A stretch of DNA of 64,000 bases from Diplonema papillatum (lineage: Eukaryota > Euglenozoa > Diplonemea > Diplonemida > Diplonemidae), in assembly GCA_030068145.1 (NCBI GenBank), contig JAPJBO010000009.1:186001-250000 (forward strand). The letters are read 5' to 3'. This document shows, piece by piece, positions 58,189 through 64,000 of this stretch (within the stretch, counting starts at the first letter, position 1; every line of letters begins with the position of its first letter). The position numbers and the translations under genes were made by a program. Under the pieces are notes generated by a model that ran no database searches, was not told the origin of the DNA, and was given only the letters and a program-made list of their open reading frames with translations.

Positions 58189-59544
58189 TTACGAGCCCAC
58201 GAGTGCTCTGCACGCCTCACACTTCCCTTTGTGATGGGTCGCGCACGTGACGAGTGCCTTCTCTATACCGACACCCGGCATATGCACGGGGTCTGGGTGC
58301 AGTTGTGGTGGTGCAGGCAGGGCCCACCTCGCCGCTCTCCCGATCGTCCAGTCAGGGTACGTCGGGCACTGCGTCCCTACATCGCTTCCTTTCACTTGTT
58401 CCTCAAGTATCGTCCCCGTGTGTGCCTCGCGAAAGCGTGGCCTGGGCCGTACACCCGATATCTCCGAGATGCCCATGAACGACAGCGACGTCGTCGGGCA
58501 CACCCTCTCCCCTCTCATGCAGCTTCCCAGCCCTTGCTGTGCCGCCAGCTTGTCCAACGCGCTCATCATGCAGCGCAGGACGTTTCCCCGTTCTCTCACC
58601 CCCTTCGGCGCATTCCCGTGCAGCGGCATGCTGAGGCCCGAGAAGAGTTCAAAGTCGATCGCAAGCTCCAGCATTGACGCCTGCCCGTTCTCGGTCCATT
58701 GCATGTCCGACAGCCACGCTACCAACGCATAAAACGTCGGTAGTCCCCAGGTCTTGTTCCGCTCCCACGTCCATGCCGGGGCAATCCGCGCGAAGGGGTG
58801 GTCAAATTTCTCGGCAGGCATCGCATTCGCTCTCGACCAGGGGGTCGTGGGGTTCCTGGCCACCCAGCCACGTGCTTCGAGCCCAGCCCGTTCCGCAAGG
58901 ATTTCAGCCATCATCTCCTGGAGCCGCCTCGAGAATTGGGCATTCTCGGGTACTACCACTCCGTGTTCCAGCGTGCATCTGGGCCAGTCGGCCCGGTTGG
59001 CTGCCATCAGCTCGGCATGTGCCTCTCGTCGCCGTATGTGCGAGTACGCTCCGCAGTCCCAGAATACGTGTTTCTCGTCCTCGGTGTCGCCGCTTCCACA
59101 GTGCTTGCAGCTGGGCGCCTGCGGCTCAGCTCCGGCCTGCCTCATCCGCGACGTGTACTCAGCCGTGTTCACCCCTCCCGCCAACGCTACACGTATAAGC
59201 CTCGCGGTGTGCGCGGGACATTCACGCATCCTCCAGAAGGAGTTCGTCCGCTCCAGATCGGCTCTCTGTACGCCCTCCAATCCCGGCCGCCTCGCCACCA
59301 GTCGGGACCACGTCTTCGCCCTCAAGTCCGCCCTAACTTCATGTCCCCTCTTCGAAGGTGCCGAGGTTAACGGGTCAAATGTTGCACCATTCCTCAGCGT
59401 GCGAGACAGGGGCCCGGGTCCCCATACGTGTCCACACTCCTCCATGCTCCTCATCGCCAGTCCAACTGGCCCCAGGGGTAGGTCCCCCTCGGCGTATCTT
59501 CCCCGGATGCTCTCCATCAGAGGCAGCAGTCGTTCCGTTAGCAT
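58189..59544 (-). pseudogene. 3' part of a LINE retrotransposon ORF (5'-truncated)
   Basis: An open frame of 451 codons. C146-x2-C149-x9-H159-x4-C164 (CKHCGSGDTEDEKHVFWDC) is the zinc-binding motif found C-terminal to the reverse transcriptase of many non-LTR elements (zf-RVT type). No RT motifs are present because the sequence is cut at 59544, where a short dispersed repeat shared with 27565-27612 begins. The frame ends in a second zinc-like unit (CATHHKGKCEAC). It is a 5'-truncated copy, typical of target-primed reverse transcription. Confidence 0.7.
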
Positions 59545-61017
59545 TGAGTTCTTTTAAGTACATGAACCACATGGATTAGCATGCACTTTCTCGTAGGTCA
59601 GCTTACTTTATGACATCGTCACCTGCCACTGCGTCGCCAAGATCGAGTACATGTGGAGTTAGCGGGGCTAGGTCTTCTTGTGATTCTGACTGTCCGTTAG
59701 TATTGAGCTCTGTAAAGCCCAAGTGCCATCAAGCGAGCACTGTTCACGGGCTCGTGTTACTTTATGGCTTCGTCCGTTGGGAGAGTCAGCGATGATGAGG
59801 ATGAGACCAAACTGGTCATTTCCAGGTCAAGTTTTGTTCCCGCTCGCTTTCGCGGCGCGGACTTTCCGGTCGACGATGGGGAAGAAGTCCGTTGGTACTC
59901 AGCAGCCGTGGCTTCTTTGCGTATCTTTTTCTGACTCACACTATTGTGATCATCCATCCACCACACCGTGAACAGGAAAAAAGCCGCCGCGCAGAGAAAC
60001 GACAGGAAACCCCACTCGCAGAAATGGAAAAGGAAAAGCTCGGTCTCCTCTTCGATGTTGCGTGCGTCCGTATTACTTTTTTTTTTCTTTTTTTTTTTGT
60101 TCTTTCGTCTCCTTTACGATTACTTTCCTCCTCCTTTTTGGTTAAGACCGAAACTCTGCTTATTAAAACCGAAGGGGCGGCTTTCAAGACGGGCTTCGTA
60201 GTTAGTGAACCCCACTTTCTTTCTACCGGCAGCGTATTTTGAGGTGCTTTTCAGTCTCCGGTTGACCGTAGAGGCTCGGGGGGCAGGGGGAAGATCTTTT
60301 AGTGCCAATAGCAGGCTCGTTTCTCACGCTGTCCCCGGCGCTCTGGTCTCTCTGTAGAATGTTTCGGATTTGAAAGACCCGGTGGTTGTCGTAATAACAA
60401 ACCATTGTCACACGAAAGAGAGCGCTGACAGCGTGTTTGGGAGAAGATTAGCCTGTCGATCCTGTTCACTCACTTTCACGCAGGCTCGTGATGTACGTGG
60501 TTAATCCAATTACGGTATATGAACTTCAAGCGACTACTACTAACTAAAGTTTACTTAGGTTGCGACACTTTTTTCGAGGTTCCCCCGTTCTCTCCTTCCG
60601 TTTTGAAGCCGAGGCGATGGAGGCAGTCGCAAAGGGCTAGAGACGGCATTTCCGGACTGTTTCGTGTATATTGAGTAGCCCGGTTGACCGTTGAGGCGAG
60701 GTGGGGTACCGAAGGGCAGGTAAAAGCGGTTGCAGTGAGCACTGCCGTAGACTTTTGCTTCTTCCCTTTCTTTTTACGCAAACACCGCTGCTGTGTAGGA
60801 AATATACTGGAGGTATTGGTGGTGTACGCACGCACGCATCTACGGCCGTGCACAGATTCGGTACAGCGACGCGCCATCCAAGGATTGCGGCATGAGCAAT
60901 CGCATCATGAGGTCACGGAGGCCGCCAGATGCAAAATCTCGAAGGGAGGAAACCCCACATATTACGCCCACACAAAGCTCAGGCGAACCTGGGCTTCGTG
61001 CCGGGCGTAAACGTTCA
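59545..61017. other. No gene recognised; short repeats
   Basis: 59545-59586 duplicates 27570-27612. 60235-60285 carries the CAGTCTCCGGTTGACCGTAG motif of family 3. A T-rich run lies at 60078-60100. The remaining frames are short and unrecognised. Confidence 0.45.
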
Positions 61018-61308
61018 AAAATACTCGACGTTGCTGCTTCGACTCCGAATGGAAGGGAGGAAATATAGAGGTAAGGGGCAAATACAATACAAACACAATC
61101 TGGTTTGTTCTTCGCTTACACCACCGTGTGCTGCTTTCTCACTCAGGACTTTGACCTGTTGTGTTTGTGTGATTTGTCGTGTCGGGGTAGACCCGCATGA
61201 CCTCACGTCTGTTCAACACGTGGTTCGGTAGTTACAGCACTTGGGATCCCTTCTGTTCTTTGTCGGGCAGCATCGAGCATTTCCTTTCAAGCTGGCGCTT
61301 ATGTAAAA
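61018..61308. repeat. Dispersed repeat family 7, copy
   Basis: CTGCTTCGACTCCGAATGGA, GGACTTTGACCTGTTGTGTT, TGACCTCACGTCTGTTCAAC and GCTGGCGCTTATGTAAAA in order. Nearly identical to 61955-62247; a reverse copy is at 15486. Confidence 0.88.
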
Positions 61309-61344
61309 CGAAAACTTTAAAATCTGAAAAACACAGGGTGCTTC

Positions 61345-61505
61345 GTTTTGTTTGTGCGTGCCGGTTGACCGTTTTCCCACTTGTATTTACCCTGTGTCGT
61401 TTTCAGGTTGGGACTTCTGATCAACCACCAATACACGCTGTCTACGTCTTTTTAGCCTGCACACCACATTGACGTGCTCCGCAAGGCAACCCGCAAGAAT
61501 TGATG
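61345..61505. repeat. SINE-like repeat family 2, copy
   Basis: GTGCGTGCCGGTTGACCGTT, TATTTACCCTGTGTCG, TTCTGATCAACCACC and GGCAACCCGCAAGAATTG. It follows directly on a family 7 copy. Confidence 0.8.
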
Positions 61506-61954
61506 GTACTAAAAAGACCCCTGTATTGTTTCTCCCCCCCTTAGGGCAGTGATGCTAGGATACGTATCCGGATCCTATATCTTCCGAAAATGCAAGGATA
61601 CGTGGTGTACACGAGGGCCATAACAGTGAGGGTAGCAAGTGGTACCTGTAGCAGAAGGCCATCAAACAGCGCATACGTCCAGATGCAAAGACATCGCAAA
61701 TGTCTGCCGAGCCGGCAAAAAAAAATTGCGGCGAAGCCAGTCGGCAGTGGTGATCCAATGTGGGAGGCCGTTGCCGTGGTCATGGACAGCGGGAAGGCCC
61801 CCCACCCCTCCAGCCTCCGTCGGATGCCGAACACCCCCTTTTTCGGGTGCAGCACACCGCTCTTCGGGGTGGCTCGGGCACGCCTCTTGAACTCCAGCTT
61901 TTGATGGCTGAACTCCACTGTGTAGGAACAGTGCCACCGGGGTTCTTAAAACGG
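61506..61954. other. Unassigned segment with one hydrophobic frame
   Basis: A minus-strand frame contains CIWTYALFDGLLLQVPLATL then TVMALVYTTYP, which could be two membrane segments, but it lacks a family signature and is bounded by repeats. It may be an exon remnant. Confidence 0.3.
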
Positions 61955-62247
61955 GAAATACTCGACGTAGCTGCTTCGACTCCGAATGGAAGGGAGGAAA
62001 TATAGAGGTAAGGGGCAAATCCAATACAAACACAATCTGATTTGTTCTTCGCTTACACCACCGTGTGTCGTTTTCTCACTCAGGACTTTGACCTGTTGTG
62101 TTTGTGTGATTTGTCGTGTAGGGGTAAACCCGCATAACCTCACGTCCGTTCAACACGTGGTTCGGTAGTTACAGCACTTGGGATCCCTTCTGTTCTTTGT
62201 CGGGCAGCATCGTCGAGCATTTTCTTTCAAGCTGGCGCTTATGTAAA
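61955..62247. repeat. Dispersed repeat family 7, copy
   Basis: Nearly identical to 61018-61308 over its length, ending CTGGCGCTTATGTAAAA. Confidence 0.88.
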
Positions 62248-62411
62248 AACATTCTGTGGCCTTACTACTAAAACGGATCAGCAGCAGCTGATCATTATAT
62301 CAGTCAACCCTGCTGGTTGAGAGAGCCTTGTGGGGATTAAGACGCCCCCCCTCCCCGTGTAAAGGACGATGCTAGGGAAGAAGAGAAGAAGAAAAAAAAG
62401 ACAGGCGTTCG

Positions 62412-63200
62412 TTTTGTTTGTGCGTACCGGGAGTTAATCGTTTCCCTATTTGCGGTTTCCCGTTTCATTTTTCAAGCGTTTATTGTTTAGAGGTTCGGAT
62501 TTTCAGTTTGAGAATTCTAATCAACCCCCAAAATACGTTGTCGATGTTTTTTCATAGCCTGCACAATACATTGTGAGGCAGCCCGCAAGTTTGTTAGCAG
62601 TGAGATATTCGTAGCGTTTATTGTGGACCATTGAGGCTGTGAGGCGGCTTTTTAGGACATGAACCACATGGATTCGCAGTGAGCTAATAGAACTAAAAAA
62701 AGACAGGCGCTCCGTTTTGTTTGTGCGTGCCGGTTGATCGTTTTCCCACTTGTAGTTACCCTGTGTGTATTCAGGTAAGGAATTCTGATCAACCACCAAA
62801 ACACGCTGCCTACGTCTTTTTAGTCTGCGCAATACATTGAAGGGCAACCCACAAGATTGCTAGTATTAAAAAGACAGGCACTTCGTTTTGTTTGTGCGTG
62901 CCGGTTGATCGTTTTTCCCACTCGTATTTACCCTGCGTATATTCAGGTAAGGAATTCTGATCAACCATCAAAACACGCTGTCTACGTCTTTTTTGGCCTG
63001 CACAATACATTGAAGGGCAACCCGCAAGAATTGTTAGTACTAAAAAAAAGGCGCTTCGTTTTGCTTGTGTGTGCCGGATAATCTATTTTCCTCTTGCTTT
63101 CACGCGGTTTAACCTTCGTAGGAATTCTGAACAACCGCCACCGGCGCGCCGTGTCAGCCGTGGCAACACACTTTTGGGCAACCGTGGCTTTGTTAGCACC
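62412..63200. repeat. Cluster of four SINE-like family 2 copies
   Basis: Copies at about 62412-62600, 62716-62868, 62884-63040 and a diverged one at 63056-63195. Most begin near TTCGTTTTGTTTGTGCGT(G/A)C. The first three end near CAAGATTGTTAG variants and the fourth is more diverged. The better copies keep the GGTTGATC/GATCAACC stem. Confidence 0.8.
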
Positions 63201-63240
63201 GTCGCCTTGTAAAAAAGGCACTGCGCGTGAAACACGGTGA

Positions 63241-63884
63241 GAAAAGACAAACTCAAGGGGCCTTGTGCTTATTTCGACGGAGGCTGCACTATCCCCAGAG
63301 TTACCTGTGTGCTTGTTAGAGGTAACGTTCGCTTTTTCAGAGTGAAAGTTCGCTTGAAACTCCGGGGTTTTAAAGTCTCCGGGTGACCTTCGTCGTTAAG
63401 GGAAGATATTCTTTGTGCTCTGAGTGTCGTAAGAGTGGTACACGAGGTAAGAGGATCGGTGGGTACCTAGAGATCTTGGGTAGGGAGAGGGGTTAGAAGC
63501 GTCTGCACGCCGCGAGAGTAGGAGAAAGAAGTGCGTAGTTTGATTGTGCGTGCCTGTTGCCATGTGCAGTGTTTATTGTGACAAACAGACTGAGAAGTGT
63601 AAACTTTCTCCACCTGTACCGTACCGTTCGCCGGGGGGCAGACCCCCCGGACCCCCCTTGAAAGATTCTGGTGCTCCCCTGGAGAAAAGCTTCTCAGTCT
63701 CAGAAAGTTGGTCGAGAAACCGAGGCAGAAACGAAGCTAGTAACCTGCGCAGCACAGGGGAAAAAAATTTGGGGGGCACGAAAAAAAAAAAAAGTCCAAA
63801 AGCAGGTTTTGGAATTCCTCACCAAAAGTGAGGTAAGCCGGAGCACTGCACAGCAATCCAAAAAAAAAAAAAAAAAAAACCAAT
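63241..63884. other. No gene; repeat motifs and A runs
   Basis: 63335-63395 carries the TTCGCTTGAAACTCCGGGGT motif of the family at 13290. A GC hairpin (GGGGGGCAGACCCCCC) lies near 63635, and A runs at 63780 and 63861. Confidence 0.45.
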
Positions 63885-64000
63885 CCGCCTTTGAAGGCCT
63901 ACCCAGTTTCAAACCCAGCGACTCGTGCTGCCGCAAGGAGTTAACCAACTTGGCTCGTCGAGGGAATACGGGACTATCACCCTCTGTGGACACCCCATTC
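63885..64000 (-). rRNA. Fragment of LSU rRNA 5' domain (partial, at the window end)
   Basis: The reverse complement reads CACAGAGGGTGATAGTCCCG, CTCGACGAG, AACTCCTTGCGGCAGCACGA then GTCGCTGGGTTTGAAACTGG, similar in order to the conserved LSU 5' domain. The first half matches 3495-3560. It stops at an A/T run at 63880 and may continue beyond the window. Confidence 0.45.

Noticed and set aside
61541..61918. Membrane-protein exon on the minus strand
   Set aside because: Two hydrophobic stretches but no family motif and no splice partners. Kept only as an unassigned segment.

Overview
This window is nuclear DNA of a repeat-rich eukaryote, most likely a protist or alga. The evidence is a gene that splices cleanly across GT-AG introns (UNC93-like), a HEN1-type small-RNA methyltransferase, fragments of eukaryotic-type large-subunit rRNA, and several classes of eukaryotic retro- and DNA transposon. 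The lineage cannot be fixed from sequence alone. Host genes are few and GC-rich; the rest is mobile DNA, satellites and duplicated gene fragments.

Layout. 1-9.3 kb: two intronless minus-strand host genes, an RlmM/FtsJ-like 2'-O-methyltransferase (422-2599) and a HEN1-like methyltransferase with a glutamine tract of about 180 residues (5885-8419). Between and around them lie a 300-bp non-autonomous derivative of the tyrosine-recombinase retroelement found later, a MITE, an rRNA fragment and broken copies of both host genes. 9.3-21.7 kb: no convincing intact gene; a mosaic of short dispersed repeat families, tandem arrays and fold-back sequences. 21.8-56.5 kb: one UNC93-like membrane protein gene on the minus strand. 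Four exons (55820-56489, 24650-24839, 23667-24191, 21788-22058) join in frame into 551 residues, and the first intron is about 31 kb.

That intron holds, in order of coordinate: a 277-bp tandem repeat; a Penelope-like element (27969-33818) preceded on its own strand by a 5'-truncated copy (33819-34946); arrays of a 41-bp satellite (35.2-55.2 kb); two nearly identical 4743-bp tyrosine-recombinase retroelements (38179-42921 minus, 49468-54210 plus); and a two-gene DNA transposon (43802-48040) with terminal inverted repeats and a TATAT duplication. 56.8-59.5 kb: broken copies of UNC93 exon 1, a Cys/His-rich reading frame and the 3' end of a LINE. 59.5-64 kb: SINE-like and other dispersed repeats, ending in another rRNA fragment.

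Main novelties. (1) The Penelope-like element encodes a single 1503-residue protein joining an N-terminal GIY-YIG endonuclease, a reverse transcriptase and a C-terminal ubiquitin-specific protease domain with recognisable Cys, QDAHEF-like and His boxes. (2) The tyrosine-recombinase retroelement has full A1-ORFs-B1-A2-B2 split direct repeats, and three independent insertions share the target core ACA|CC with no target duplication. (3) The DNA transposon pairs a DDE-like protein with a CCHC zinc-finger protein. (4) The 31-kb UNC93 intron carries the 9-mer GTACACACC near both ends.
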